Assembly: GCA_002840715.1 (NCBI GenBank)
Contig: PHBW01000014.1
Span: forward strand, 1 to 64,000
DNA: 64,000 bases
Direction of reading: 5' to 3'
From: Chloroflexi bacterium HGW-Chloroflexi-4
Lineage (GTDB): Bacteria; Chloroflexota; Anaerolineae; Anaerolineales; Anaerolineaceae
Part shown: one piece after another, positions 18,896 to 27,574 of the stretch
How positions within the stretch are numbered: position 1 is the first letter of the stretch
How the letters are laid out: each line of letters begins with the position of its first letter
Translations under genes and position numbers: made by a program
Notes under the pieces: generated by a model
Database searches by the model: none
Told to the model about the DNA's origin: nothing
The model's input: the letters and a program-made list of their open reading frames with translations, nothing else

Positions 18896-19837
18896 CTAGA
18901 GGCCAGTCAGATAATCTGGTTTGTTGGTTAATTTACGGTAAAGCAGTGAAAAAATGACACAGACAAGGAACATGATGATCGCAACGGCTGAACCGTATCC
19001 AAATTGAAATCTAACAAAACCGAAGCGGTACATATAGGTTGCCATCACCTCGCTTGCGTTTACCGGGCCGCCTTTGGTCATTACCCATACCAGGATGAAC
19101 TGCTGAATGGAACCTAAAACAGACATTTGTACCGAGGTTTTAATTGTGCCGCTTAAAAGAGGCAGGGTGATATACCAAAAATTCTGAAAAGAATTGGCGC
19201 CATCCATGCGCGCCGCCTCTTCGATTTCCGTAGGAATATTTTGAAGTCCGGTTAAATAGAGAAGCATGTGAAAACCGAAGTATTTCCAAGTCAAGACAAT
19301 AAAAACAGCAAAAAGAACGATATTCATATCTGCAAGCCAGTTGACAGTATTTAACCCCATTGCCACCAGGATCCCATTGATAAAACCGCGTTCAGGGTCT
19401 GGATTGTACAGGAGCATCCACATGATGGCTGCATTGACTTCTGATAGAACATATGGAAGGAAAAATATGGTTCTGAATAACGCCCGACCTGGAAGATCAC
19501 GGGCAACCATAGTTGAAAGAATTATTGCTGCCGGAAGTTGAAGTACCAAAGATAGTACGATAATGATGACAACATTCACAACAGATTTTTGAAAGACTGT
19601 GTCGATTAGAATTTTTCTGTAATTTTCAAACCCGATATTCTTGGTGGCTTCCCCTAAACCCTTCCAATCAAACGTACTGTAATAAACCGAGCGGAAAATC
19701 GGATAAATGACAAAAAGCAAAAAAATAACGAGTGCAGGAAAAAGAAACAGAATAATGACCATTCGGTCTTTTGTTTTGCGTGAAAGGCCTGAGCGTTTTG
19801 GGTTTATTAGTGTTGCTTGGGCAGGATTCGATTGCAT
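18896..19837 (-). CDS. Carbohydrate ABC transporter permease, MalF/UgpA type
   Basis: 313 residues. A hydrophilic N-terminus is followed by a first helix (about 28-50) and the permease domain; the EAA loop is EIEEAARMDGANSFQNFWYI. Forms the channel with the MalG-type subunit. The binding-protein gene lies 206 bases upstream with a large hairpin in the gap. Confidence 0.94.
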   Translation of the reverse strand: MQSNPAQATLINPKRSGLSRKTKDRMVIILFLFPALVIFLLFVIYPIFRSVYYSTFDWKGLGEATKNIGFENYRKILIDTVFQKSVVNVVIIIVLSLVLQLPAAIILSTMVARDLPGRALFRTIFFLPYVLSEVNAAIMWMLLYNPDPERGFINGILVAMGLNTVNWLADMNIVLFAVFIVLTWKYFGFHMLLYLTGLQNIPTEIEEAARMDGANSFQNFWYITLPLLSGTIKTSVQMSVLGSIQQFILVWVMTKGGPVNASEVMATYMYRFGFVRFQFGYGSAVAIIMFLVCVIFSLLYRKLTNKPDYLTGL

Positions 19838-19986
19838 GATTTTCTCTTTCTGTGTCTGATAATATTCGGGTGCTAAAGGTGTTAAAAATGGTTATTCCGA
19901 ATACTGTCCCACAGGGAGTTACCTTCTGATTAAAAGCCTTATTTTTGTATATACCTGGGGAACGGGCTTGTTCATGATTATTTTTT

Positions 19987-20028
19987 GGCAGGTGCGTAAA
20001 TGGTTTTTAAGACCACCCCGCACCTGCC
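19987..20028 (-). other. Stem-loop between sugar-binding protein and permease genes
   Basis: Arms 19987-19995 (ggcaggtgc) and 20020-20028 (gcacctgcc) are exact complements enclosing a smaller tggt/acca stem. On the transcribed minus strand an A-rich stretch follows, not a T-run, so mRNA stabilisation or partial attenuation of the permease part is more likely than full termination. Confidence 0.6.
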
Positions 20029-20043
20029 AGATATTTCAAAGAA

Positions 20044-21381
20044 CTATTGAGCTAAGAAACCGGCTTCGATTTCAGCGCAAACTTCTTCAGGAGTTGCGGT
20101 GCCAGCGAAGATCTTTTGTACAGCGTCATTGATGATGCTGCCCATAGCAGAAGGCAGAACCTGATCGAAGTACAGTTGATAGTAGGTGGAATTGGCAACT
20201 GCATCGGCAACCATCACCATATTGGGGTCGGAAATGGATTCAGATGCACCCTTGGCCACGGGAATGCCCATACCAGTGGAGGCAACGATTTTCTGATTGT
20301 CAAGATTGGTCAGATATTTGACGAAGTCAATGGCTTCGGGTTCAGCGTCTTTGCCGATGGCAAAGCCGTTACCACCACCAACGAGATCGGTCATGAGTCC
20401 AGCACCACCCTCAACAGCCGGGAAGTTGAACATGCCGAGGTTCTTGACACCAAGGGTATCAGCACTGTTGGCAGCTTGCACGGAGGGAGACCATTGTCCA
20501 CCGAGTTCCATTGCAGCTTTGCCATTACCAAATGCAGCGTTCATATCATCATGGGTAGCTCCCAAGAAACCTTCCTGGAAGTAGCCACCATCAACAAGTT
20601 TCTTCAGTTCATAACCAGCTTGAACGAAGGCTTCGTCTTCGAAGGATCCAGTGCGGGCATCGCCAGAGGCGGCTGCAGCGCTGAAAGCTTCGGCTCCACC
20701 AATTCGGGAGACCAGGTAAGCCCAGATGTGCATGCCAGGCCATTTGTCGCCTTCACCCACTGAAATCGGGGTGATGCCGGCGGCTTTGAGGGTTTCGCAA
20801 ACAGTCAAGAATTCAGACCAGGTGGTGGGAACTTCAACGCCAGCTTGTTCGAAGAGGTCTTTGTTGTACCAGAAGGTCACAGCACCCATATCCCAGGGCA
20901 CGCCATAGTTCTTGCCATCAACAGCAAAGGCGTCGAGGGCACCAAGGCTGTCGCCCCATTCGCCTTCGAGGTCAGCAGAGATGTCTTTTAATAAACCAGC
21001 ATTAACCTGTTCGATCATGCCGCCCTGGCCCCAGCTTTGGAAGATATCAGGAACTTCTCCGGACTGCATAACGGTGGTTAACTTGGTCTTGAAGGCTTCA
21101 TTTTCTAGAATGGTGAGTTCGATGGTTACATTGGGGTGCATGGCCATGTAATCATCGGCCATCTTTTGAAATTCAGTGAGGCCGGGATCTTTGGTTGTAA
21201 TGTGCCACCAGGTGATGGTGACTGGTTCTGCAGCAGCTTCAGTGGCAGCAGGTGCTTCGGTGGCCGCAGCGGGAGCTTCAGTCGCAACGGGTGCTTCAGT
21301 GGCTGCAGGGGTGCCGCAGGCTGCAAGCAGGAGTGCAGCAATGATTACTACACTGATTAACAGAGACAACTTTTTGGTCAT
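20044..21381 (-). CDS. Sugar ABC transporter substrate-binding lipoprotein (family 1)
   Basis: 445 residues. An N-terminal lipoprotein signal MTKKLSLLISVV... ends at the lipobox LLAAC (Cys about 21). The next 30 residues are a low-complexity Ala/Thr/Glu/Pro linker, a style frequent in Chloroflexota binding proteins. The mature domain has family 1 features such as ITWWHI, WNKDLFEQAGVEVPTTWSEF-like sequence and GNGKAAMELGGQW. A frame extends 21 codons further upstream, but ATG 21381 has AAAAGGAG before it and gives a proper signal peptide. Operon context (xylosidase, xylA, xylB) suggests xylo-oligosaccharides as ligand. Confidence 0.94.
   Translation of the reverse strand: MTKKLSLLISVVIIAALLLAACGTPAATEAPVATEAPAAATEAPAATEAAAEPVTITWWHITTKDPGLTEFQKMADDYMAMHPNVTIELTILENEAFKTKLTTVMQSGEVPDIFQSWGQGGMIEQVNAGLLKDISADLEGEWGDSLGALDAFAVDGKNYGVPWDMGAVTFWYNKDLFEQAGVEVPTTWSEFLTVCETLKAAGITPISVGEGDKWPGMHIWAYLVSRIGGAEAFSAAAASGDARTGSFEDEAFVQAGYELKKLVDGGYFQEGFLGATHDDMNAAFGNGKAAMELGGQWSPSVQAANSADTLGVKNLGMFNFPAVEGGAGLMTDLVGGGNGFAIGKDAEPEAIDFVKYLTNLDNQKIVASTGMGIPVAKGASESISDPNMVMVADAVANSTYYQLYFDQVLPSAMGSIINDAVQKIFAGTATPEEVCAEIEAGFLAQ
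21230..21315. repeat. Imperfect tandem repeats coding for the Ala/Thr/Glu/Pro linker
   Basis: Several degenerate copies of a gcttcagtggctgcag-like unit encode the ATEAPAA repeats between lipobox and mature domain of the sugar-binding protein. Such repeats may vary in number between strains. Confidence 0.6.
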
Positions 21382-21450
21382 GATTCTTCTCCTTTTTAGG
21401 TTAGTACAAGCTATAATTGAAACGTGCGGAGAACACCTCCACACAACTTC

Positions 21451-21522
21451 GCAGGTCTTCTATCATCTTTCCAAGGGTCGAGAGAAGGCCTGCTATTTAT
21501 TTAATTGATCTGACACACTCAC
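21451..21522 (-). promoter_or_regulatory. Leader of binding-protein gene: mini-ORF followed by hairpin
   Basis: On the minus strand GGAG (21533-21530) precedes a 9-codon GTG ORF (21522-21493, product VSVSDQLNK). Its stop codon abuts an 11-bp stem with one mismatch (21493-21483 with 21461-21451). It lies between the LacI and binding-protein genes. A leader-peptide role is only a suggestion; no T-run follows the stem. Confidence 0.25.
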
Positions 21523-21581
21523 CTCCCTTCTCCTTTCAGTTGGGGATATTTTTGAGCCGATAATGAAATGTTGGGTCTAAA

Positions 21582-22595
21582 TTAACCGCCAATCTTTCGG
21601 CAGGATGAACGTATGACCAGACTGGTTTGCATACGAAAAGTTTGATCATTAAGCGGTATGTCATTAATTAGTTTTATTAACATTTGTGTCGCGGTGTAAC
21701 CCATTTCGAAAATGAATTGATCAACAGTGGTTAGACCAAGATATTTAGATTCTGGAATATTGTCAAAACCGATTAGAGATAAATCTTCAGGGATGCGCAA
21801 GCCCATTTCTTCGGCAACCTGAAAGACGCCCATGGCGCTTTGATCGTTTGAGGCAAATATGGCGGTAGGGCGATTAGGCTGTGCAAGCAATTGGTGGGCG
21901 CATGTCACACCAGATACAGTGGTGTAATCGCCTGACTTGATCAACTCTTGATCAATGGGAATGTCTGCTTTGGCGAGACTATCTTGATAGCCCATAAGAC
22001 GGCGGTTGGCGCTTTCAAGTTCCAAACGACCGCCAATGTAACCGATACGTTTGTGTCCCAGGCTGAGGAGGTATTCCATGGCGTCAATTGCGCCCTGATA
22101 GTTTGTGGCATGAACTGAGGGATAACTGGGGTTGCTCATGACCGGATCAATCGAAACGATCGGTTCATCAGAGTTGAACTCAGCCACCACCGGGGCGACG
22201 ATAATAACGCCATCTGAGATGGAGTGGGTGAGCAGCGAAACATATTTTTGTTCAGCGGAGGCGCGTCCGCTTTTGCGAACATCACCGGTGGTGTAGACTA
22301 ACAAATCAAAATCTGATTCAGCAATCGCTCTGTTGACGCCCTTCATGACTTCAATAGCAAAGGGATAGGCGATGTCAGGCATGATCAAACCAATCAGGTT
22401 TTTCTTCTGACTTCGCATGCTGCGTGCGGCAAGATTGGAAGTGTAGCCTAGTTCTTTAATGACGCCATTGATGCGATCTTGTGTTTCACGAGCAACATCC
22501 ACTTTGCCATTCAGTACACGAGAAACGGTTGAAACCGACACTCCGGCTGTCTGAGCAACATCTTGAATTGTGATGGACCGTTTTTTCTTATACAT
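21582..22595 (-). CDS. LacI-family transcriptional regulator
   Basis: 337 residues. The helix-turn-helix TIQDVAQTAGVSVSTVSRVLNG lies at residues about 9-30, followed by the hinge helix region NLAARSMRSQ, then a periplasmic-binding-protein-like sensor domain. It heads the xylo-oligosaccharide operon and is divergent from a GH3 gene. Two overlapping palindromes (22627-22653) lie just downstream of its predicted -10, so autorepression is likely. A sugar from xylan breakdown is the natural inducer candidate (inference). Confidence 0.94.
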   Translation of the reverse strand: MYKKKRSITIQDVAQTAGVSVSTVSRVLNGKVDVARETQDRINGVIKELGYTSNLAARSMRSQKKNLIGLIMPDIAYPFAIEVMKGVNRAIAESDFDLLVYTTGDVRKSGRASAEQKYVSLLTHSISDGVIIVAPVVAEFNSDEPIVSIDPVMSNPSYPSVHATNYQGAIDAMEYLLSLGHKRIGYIGGRLELESANRRLMGYQDSLAKADIPIDQELIKSGDYTTVSGVTCAHQLLAQPNRPTAIFASNDQSAMGVFQVAEEMGLRIPEDLSLIGFDNIPESKYLGLTTVDQFIFEMGYTATQMLIKLINDIPLNDQTFRMQTSLVIRSSCRKIGG

Positions 22596-22626
22596 GATGA
22601 ACTCAATTGGGGATGTGATAACGATT

Positions 22627-22653
22627 CCGGTATCAATACCGGTAACGATACCG
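22627..22653. promoter_or_regulatory. Two overlapping operators at the lacI-type promoter
   Basis: Site 1, 22627-22642, has arms ccggtat and ataccgg around ca. Site 2, 22640-22653, has arms cggta and taccg around acga. Both fit CGGTA-N4-TACCG and share ccgg. They lie just downstream of the predicted -10 of the regulator gene and so could block its transcription. Confidence 0.6.
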
Positions 22654-22655
22654 AT

Positions 22656-22684
22656 ATTATTGCACGTCAGAAGAAAAAAGTCAA
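22656..22684 (-). promoter_or_regulatory. Predicted promoter of the LacI regulator gene
   Basis: TTGACT at 22684-22679 and AATAAT at 22661-22656, 17-base spacing, on the minus strand. The start point would be near 22649, inside the operator pair. Confidence 0.5.
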
Positions 22685-22769
22685 CAATTTTTAAGATTTC
22701 TGTTTATTTTGATCGATTAACAATACTCAGGGTCAAAAAGTTGGCAGGAGAAAAAACCACAGCATAAGG

Positions 22770-22809
22770 TATAATCATTGAAATCATTTATGCAACCGGT
22801 TCCAATAAA
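22770..22809 (+). promoter_or_regulatory. -10 element and LacI-type operator upstream of GH3
   Basis: A consensus TATAAT (22770-22775) without an obvious -35 is followed by gcaaccggttccaataaa (22792-22809), which matches 17 of 18 bases of the site at 4666-4683. The operator would lie in the 5' leader about 10 bases after the predicted start point, a typical roadblock position. Confidence 0.5.
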
Positions 22810-22830
22810 TTTCCATTTCAGGAGTTCTGC

Positions 22831-25017
22831 ATGACCCCAAATGCCACTGCGACTTCTCCCGCTTACCTCAATCCACATTTACTGGTCGAGGAACGTGTTG
22901 CTGACCTGCTATCACGCATGACCCTTGAAGAAAAAGTGGGTCAACTCATGTTATGGGATGCGCGTGAAGAGGACCTTTCTTTTATCAACACTCGCCAACC
23001 TGGTTCTGTCTTGCATATTTTGGGCGCCAAAATCAACCGCGCCATGGATCTTGCCGCGAAGAACCGTCTTGGCATTCCTCTGTTGGTGGGTGAGGATGGT
23101 ATTCATGGACACTCCTTCTGGAAAGGTGCAACCATTTTTCCGAATCAACTTTCCCTGGCTGGCGCCTGGAACACTGAAATGTTAGAAAAAGTTGGCCGGG
23201 TGACTGCCGAAGAAATGTGCCCTACCGGCATTCACTGGACCTTTTCACCCGTTTTGTGCCTCAGCCGCGATCTGCGCTGGGGACGCACCGGCGAGACATT
23301 TGGCGAGGATCCTTACTTGATTGGTGAATTTGCTTCTGCCATGATCCGAGGATATCAGGGAGAGGGTCTCAATGACTCCACAGCAGTGTTGGCCACTGCC
23401 AAGCATTATGCCGGTTACTCTGAAACCCAGGGAGGACGGGATTCCTCCGAGGCAGATCTTTCTCGCCGCAAACTGCGCAGCTACTTTTTGCCGCCTTTCA
23501 AACGTGCAGTGAAAGCTGGCGCCATGACCTTCATGACCGGTTATCAATCCATTGAAGGCCAACCTTCAACTGTAAACCACTGGCTGTTGGTCGAAGTGCT
23601 TAAAGATGAATGGGATTTCAAGGGTGTCGTCGTTACCGATTGGGATAACGTCGGCAGCCTGGTCAAACAGCAAAAGATTTGCGCCAATTATGCTGAAGCC
23701 GCTGTTGTCGCTTTACGCGCCGGCAATGACATCATGATGACCACCCCTGAATTCTATGAAGGAGCCATTGAGGCCGTTAAAACTGGGCGTCTGGCTGAAG
23801 TTGAAATTGATGCCCCCTGCGCACGTTTGTTAGCTCTCAAATTCCGCATGGGTCTCTTTGAAAACCCGCGCAGGCCAGATCTTGAGCGCGCCGCTATTGA
23901 GGTCAACCGTGCTGATCACCGCGCTGCCAACCTGGATGCCGCCCGCCAGAGCCTGATTTTGCTGCAAAACAACGGCGTTTTACCCCTGAGTTTATCGAAA
24001 GTAAAAACAATTGCTGTTATCGGTCCAAATGCTGACGATGATATGTCGCAATTGGGTGATTGGTGTCTGGGATCTTCACAACATTCAGTGGAGGCGGGTA
24101 AACAACCGCGTGAGAAAACCACCACCGTGGTTGACGGCATCCGCGCCTTGGCGCCAAATGGAACCAGTATTCTTTACGAAAAAGGCTGTTCAATCATTGA
24201 TGATGACCTCTCATCGCTCCCCGCTGCAGTTGCGGCTGCTGAAAAAGCAGATGTCGTTATCGCAGTGGTAGGTGATCATTTGAAGTTCATCGGTGAAACG
24301 AACAGCACTGCCACGCTTGAACTTCAGGGCGGACAAATCGCCCTGTTGGATGCACTTGAAAAAACAGGTAAACCCATGGTGGTGGTGCTGGTCAACAGCA
24401 AACCACTGGTGCTGCCGGCTTCTGCCAAGCGCGCCGCAGCCATTCTCGAAGGGTTCAATCCCGGCATGGAAGGCGGACGTGCGATTGCCGAAGCTCTATT
24501 TGGCGAGATCAACCCGGGCGGCAAGCTGACCATTTCGATCCCGGTTCATGTGGGGCAGCAGCCTGTGTTTTACAGCCAGGTTCGTGGGCAGCACGGCACC
24601 ACCTATGCCGACATGACCCAGGAACCACTTTTTCCGTTTGGTCATGGTTTGAGCTATACCAGCTACCGCTATTCAAATATAGTATTACAAACACCTGTAC
24701 TTAAATCGGGGCAATCAGCAAAGTTCAGTGTGGATGTTGAAAACACCGGCAAACGTGATGGTGTTGAGATCGTTCAGGCATATGTTTCAGACTTAGTCAC
24801 TTCCGCAACCTGGGTGAACAAAGCCCTCAAGGGTTTTGCCCGAATCGCATTGGCAGCCAGTGAAAAGAAGACGGTTGAATTTGAACTGTCTTTTGACGCT
24901 TTTGAGATCATCAATGCCGAGGGCAAGAACGTGGTTGAGACAGGCGAATTTGAATTGTTGATTGGCCCCTCTTCGCGCGACTCTGACCTGTTAAAGGCAT
25001 CACTGCGCGTGGAATAA
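22831..25017 (+). CDS. GH3 beta-glucosidase/beta-xylosidase-type enzyme
   Basis: 728 residues. N-terminal domain with KHYAGYSETQGGRDSSEADLS-type substrate loop and nucleophile D270 in VVVTDWDNVGS; the second domain holds LILLQNNGVLPL and FGEINPGGKL; the Fn3-like domain follows FPFGHGLSYTSYRY. No signal peptide. Start ATG 22831 has CAGGAG upstream. It is divergent from the LacI regulator and carries its own operator. An MFS transporter gene follows 39 bases on, so uptake and hydrolysis of a disaccharide are probably coupled. Confidence 0.92.
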   Translation: MTPNATATSPAYLNPHLLVEERVADLLSRMTLEEKVGQLMLWDAREEDLSFINTRQPGSVLHILGAKINRAMDLAAKNRLGIPLLVGEDGIHGHSFWKGATIFPNQLSLAGAWNTEMLEKVGRVTAEEMCPTGIHWTFSPVLCLSRDLRWGRTGETFGEDPYLIGEFASAMIRGYQGEGLNDSTAVLATAKHYAGYSETQGGRDSSEADLSRRKLRSYFLPPFKRAVKAGAMTFMTGYQSIEGQPSTVNHWLLVEVLKDEWDFKGVVVTDWDNVGSLVKQQKICANYAEAAVVALRAGNDIMMTTPEFYEGAIEAVKTGRLAEVEIDAPCARLLALKFRMGLFENPRRPDLERAAIEVNRADHRAANLDAARQSLILLQNNGVLPLSLSKVKTIAVIGPNADDDMSQLGDWCLGSSQHSVEAGKQPREKTTTVVDGIRALAPNGTSILYEKGCSIIDDDLSSLPAAVAAAEKADVVIAVVGDHLKFIGETNSTATLELQGGQIALLDALEKTGKPMVVVLVNSKPLVLPASAKRAAAILEGFNPGMEGGRAIAEALFGEINPGGKLTISIPVHVGQQPVFYSQVRGQHGTTYADMTQEPLFPFGHGLSYTSYRYSNIVLQTPVLKSGQSAKFSVDVENTGKRDGVEIVQAYVSDLVTSATWVNKALKGFARIALAASEKKTVEFELSFDAFEIINAEGKNVVETGEFELLIGPSSRDSDLLKASLRVE

Positions 25018-25056
25018 AAATTCATCATTGCATTATTGTGTTGTATTGGAAAATAA

Positions 25057-26328
25057 ATGATCCTAATTAAAAACCACCCTCTTTTTCAAACACTGAGAGA
25101 GCTTAAGGGCACGCCTCGGGCAACAGTGTTAACGGAACCTTTGTTTGGCATTCCGTACAATCTTTATGCTCCTTTTCTTTCAGTTTATATGCTGGCGTTG
25201 GGCGTTACCGATCAATGGATAGGCACGATTGCCAGTCTGGGGTTGGTTTTTCAGATCATCAGTGCCATTATCAGCGGCGCCATCACCGATAAATTTGGCC
25301 GCCGGGCGACCTTGTTTATCACAGATCTGATCACCTGGAGCGTGCCCTGTTTGATTTGGGCGTTTGCCCAAAACACAACCTATTTCGTGATCGCCGCCAT
25401 GATTAACGGTTTTTTTCGTATTGCCCACACCGCCTGGACTTGTCTATTGGTGGAAGATGCCGAAGAACGTCATGTGGTTCACATGTGGACGTGGATCATG
25501 ATCTTCGCAGTATGTTCAGCTTTCTTTTCACCGCTGGGTGGGTGGTTTGTTCAGAATTTTGGATTGATCCCAGCCATGCGCGGATTGCTTGTTTTTGGCT
25601 CCATTATGATCACTATCAAAGCAGCGGTTCTCTATGCTTTTTCAAAAGAAACTGACCGCGGCATGCAGCGTATGAAAGAAACACGCAACAGTTCAATTAT
25701 CAGCTTGTTGGGTGATTACCGCAGTGTGATCAAACAGGTGTTTCGATCCAAACCCATCCTGGGTGCGCTTTCGTTGATGGTAATTACGAATATCTTTTCA
25801 ACAGTCAACGGCAGTTTCTGGGGCGTGTTGTTTACCAGCAAATTGGGTTTCGACAACTCACAGATTGCGATCTTTGTCATGCTGAAATCCATCATTACGA
25901 CTGTGGGTTTCTTTGTCATCGGTCCGCGGCTGACCAATCTTTTGCACTTTCGTTTGCCAATGTGGGTGGGGTTTGCTGGTTATTTTGCCAGCCAGGCATT
26001 GTTGGTATTTATGCCTGCGAATTCTGTGGTGTTGTTGGTGATCAGTGTGGTGCTTGAAGGTGCCGCGGTTTCACTGGTCAGCCCCATGACTGAATCACTG
26101 CTGGCGGTGGCGATGGAAACCAAAGAACGTGCACGCATCAGCGCAGTTGTGTATGCGACATTGATTTTATTTACTTCACCCTTTGGCTGGATTGCAGGGC
26201 AGCTCTCGGCAGTCAATCGCACACTGCCTTTTATGATGAATATGGGGCTGTTTGTGATTGGTGCGGTTTTGGTTTGGGTGATCAACATCAAACCTAAAAC
26301 TGCTCAACTGGAAACCGAGATAAACTAA
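25057..26328 (+). CDS. MFS transporter, probably sugar uptake
   Basis: 423 residues, about 12 transmembrane segments. The loop 2-3 motif GAITDKFGRRATLF is the classic MFS signature. It lies directly downstream of a GH3 gene and converges with a cellobiose-epimerase-like gene, so a disaccharide or oligosaccharide is a sensible substrate, though sequence does not prove it. Its TAA stop overlaps the stop of the convergent gene (26325-26328). Confidence 0.85.
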   Translation: MILIKNHPLFQTLRELKGTPRATVLTEPLFGIPYNLYAPFLSVYMLALGVTDQWIGTIASLGLVFQIISAIISGAITDKFGRRATLFITDLITWSVPCLIWAFAQNTTYFVIAAMINGFFRIAHTAWTCLLVEDAEERHVVHMWTWIMIFAVCSAFFSPLGGWFVQNFGLIPAMRGLLVFGSIMITIKAAVLYAFSKETDRGMQRMKETRNSSIISLLGDYRSVIKQVFRSKPILGALSLMVITNIFSTVNGSFWGVLFTSKLGFDNSQIAIFVMLKSIITTVGFFVIGPRLTNLLHFRLPMWVGFAGYFASQALLVFMPANSVVLLVISVVLEGAAVSLVSPMTESLLAVAMETKERARISAVVYATLILFTSPFGWIAGQLSAVNRTLPFMMNMGLFVIGAVLVWVINIKPKTAQLETEIN

Positions 26329-27527
26329 TCTTTCAGACGTCTGATCATTTCAAAGCACATTCTGGCGTGATGATAGGGGCATTCCCATGGCGAGACTTTG
26401 TAATGATCTAGGTAAGGCTCGCCCGCTTTGTTGAGAAGTTTGAACCAGTCGCCGTTTGCGTGGTCAACAAAATGGGTTTGGATGTATGACCACACATTGG
26501 CTGAAGCTTGAAGGAAATGGTCTTTCTTTGAGATTTCGTATGCGTTATGGAACCCAACCACAGCTTCGGCATGCGCCCACCAATGCCTGTCGGTGACCTT
26601 GTGTCCATCAGGCCCGGCTTCATAAAGAATGCTGCTGTCAGGTTGCAATGATTGTTCATAAACGACTTGTGCCATGTGCACGGCATTTGCTTTGGCTGAA
26701 TTGACCAATTCGGGTTTGCCCGATTCCTCTGCGGCTTCAAGCAGCAGCCAACTGGTTTCAATATCATGGCCGTATGAAATATTTTGAGAAAGCGACAGCC
26801 ATTGGTTATCAAAGAAAAGGCGCTGATGGCCGCTCTTTGAATCAATGATCGTGTTTGTGAAGAGGCTGATCATGTCTTCTAAACGTTGAGCCAGTTTGGC
26901 ATCCTGCCAGATGCCGGTCAGTGCAGTGCAAGCTTCAAGCAAGTGCAGCATGGTGTTCATCGATTTAGAGGAATTGAGGTCTATCGAACTCAGGCGCATA
27001 TCCTCCAGGTTGCTCCAATTGCGGGCACGGCATTCGATGTTGCCGCCAAACTGTGGATCGTAGGTGTGCTGGTCAATCAATTCGAACAACCGTTTGGCAA
27101 GTTGCAGTGCCTCTTGGTCATGTGTGGCCTGATAATATGCGCTCAATCCATAGATCGCAAAAGACTGCGCATAGACGTGCTTGCGATCGTTGACAGGCTT
27201 ACCCGTTGCATCCACGGACCAAAAGATGCCTTCGTGTTTGGGATCCCAGAACTTTTGGGTCAAGGCTTGCATGGCCCATCTGGCAGTGGATAGGTAGGCT
27301 TCATCTTCATAGAGGCGGGCTGCGGTTGAAAAGGTCCACAAAATGCGGCTGGTTAACACAGCGCTGCGTTCGACCTCTTTATGGATCTGGTTGAGATTGG
27401 TTAAGGCGCCGTAGAATCCACCATTTTGGTGATCACGGGTCTTGTCCATCCAGTAGGGCAGAATATTACCGCGGAGCTCCACTTCAAATTGGGATTTCAT
27501 AACAGTTGATGATACGCTTGATTGCAT
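26325..27527 (-). CDS. AGE-family epimerase, cellobiose 2-epimerase type
   Basis: 400 residues, an (alpha/alpha)6 barrel. Landmarks of cellobiose 2-epimerases: RILWTFSTAARLY (61-73), SMNTMLHLLEA (189-199, His194), HDIETSWLL (254-262), HWWAHAEA (315-322) and PWECPYHHAR (380-389). Cellobiose epimerases use three histidines, and His194, His254 and one of His386/387 are the matching candidates. The open frame reaches 27608, but ATG 27527 has AGGAG five bases upstream. The enzyme turns cellobiose into glucosyl-mannose or the reverse (mannobiose to mannosyl-glucose), which links it to mannan breakdown by the GH2 enzyme. N-acylglucosamine 2-epimerase is the main alternative and less likely given these motifs. 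Confidence 0.88.
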   Translation of the reverse strand: MQSSVSSTVMKSQFEVELRGNILPYWMDKTRDHQNGGFYGALTNLNQIHKEVERSAVLTSRILWTFSTAARLYEDEAYLSTARWAMQALTQKFWDPKHEGIFWSVDATGKPVNDRKHVYAQSFAIYGLSAYYQATHDQEALQLAKRLFELIDQHTYDPQFGGNIECRARNWSNLEDMRLSSIDLNSSKSMNTMLHLLEACTALTGIWQDAKLAQRLEDMISLFTNTIIDSKSGHQRLFFDNQWLSLSQNISYGHDIETSWLLLEAAEESGKPELVNSAKANAVHMAQVVYEQSLQPDSSILYEAGPDGHKVTDRHWWAHAEAVVGFHNAYEISKKDHFLQASANVWSYIQTHFVDHANGDWFKLLNKAGEPYLDHYKVSPWECPYHHARMCFEMIRRLKD

Positions 27528-27559
27528 GGGTTCTCCTGCGGTTTGATGGATGAAACAGG

Positions 27560-27574
27560 CTAATTGTAAATTAG
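27560..27574. promoter_or_regulatory. 15-bp palindrome between divergent epimerase and MFS genes
   Basis: ctaattgtaaattag has exact 6-base arms around gta. It lies 33 bases upstream of the epimerase start and 11 bases before a plausible TTGGAT -35 of the MFS gene, so it could serve both. Confidence 0.4.

Noticed and set aside
20116-20763. 215-codon plus-strand ORF
   Set aside because: It lies wholly antisense to the sugar-binding lipoprotein, has no plausible ribosome binding site or domain, and its composition mirrors the real gene.
21382-21444. Longer start for the sugar-binding lipoprotein
   Set aside because: It would bury the lipoprotein signal peptide; AAAAGGAG is correctly placed for ATG 21381.
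20116-22595. LacI regulator binding the aaccggtt-type sites at 4666 and 22792
   Set aside because: Its own promoter carries a different palindrome type (CGGTA-N4-TACCG), so assigning it to both motifs is not supported without binding data.
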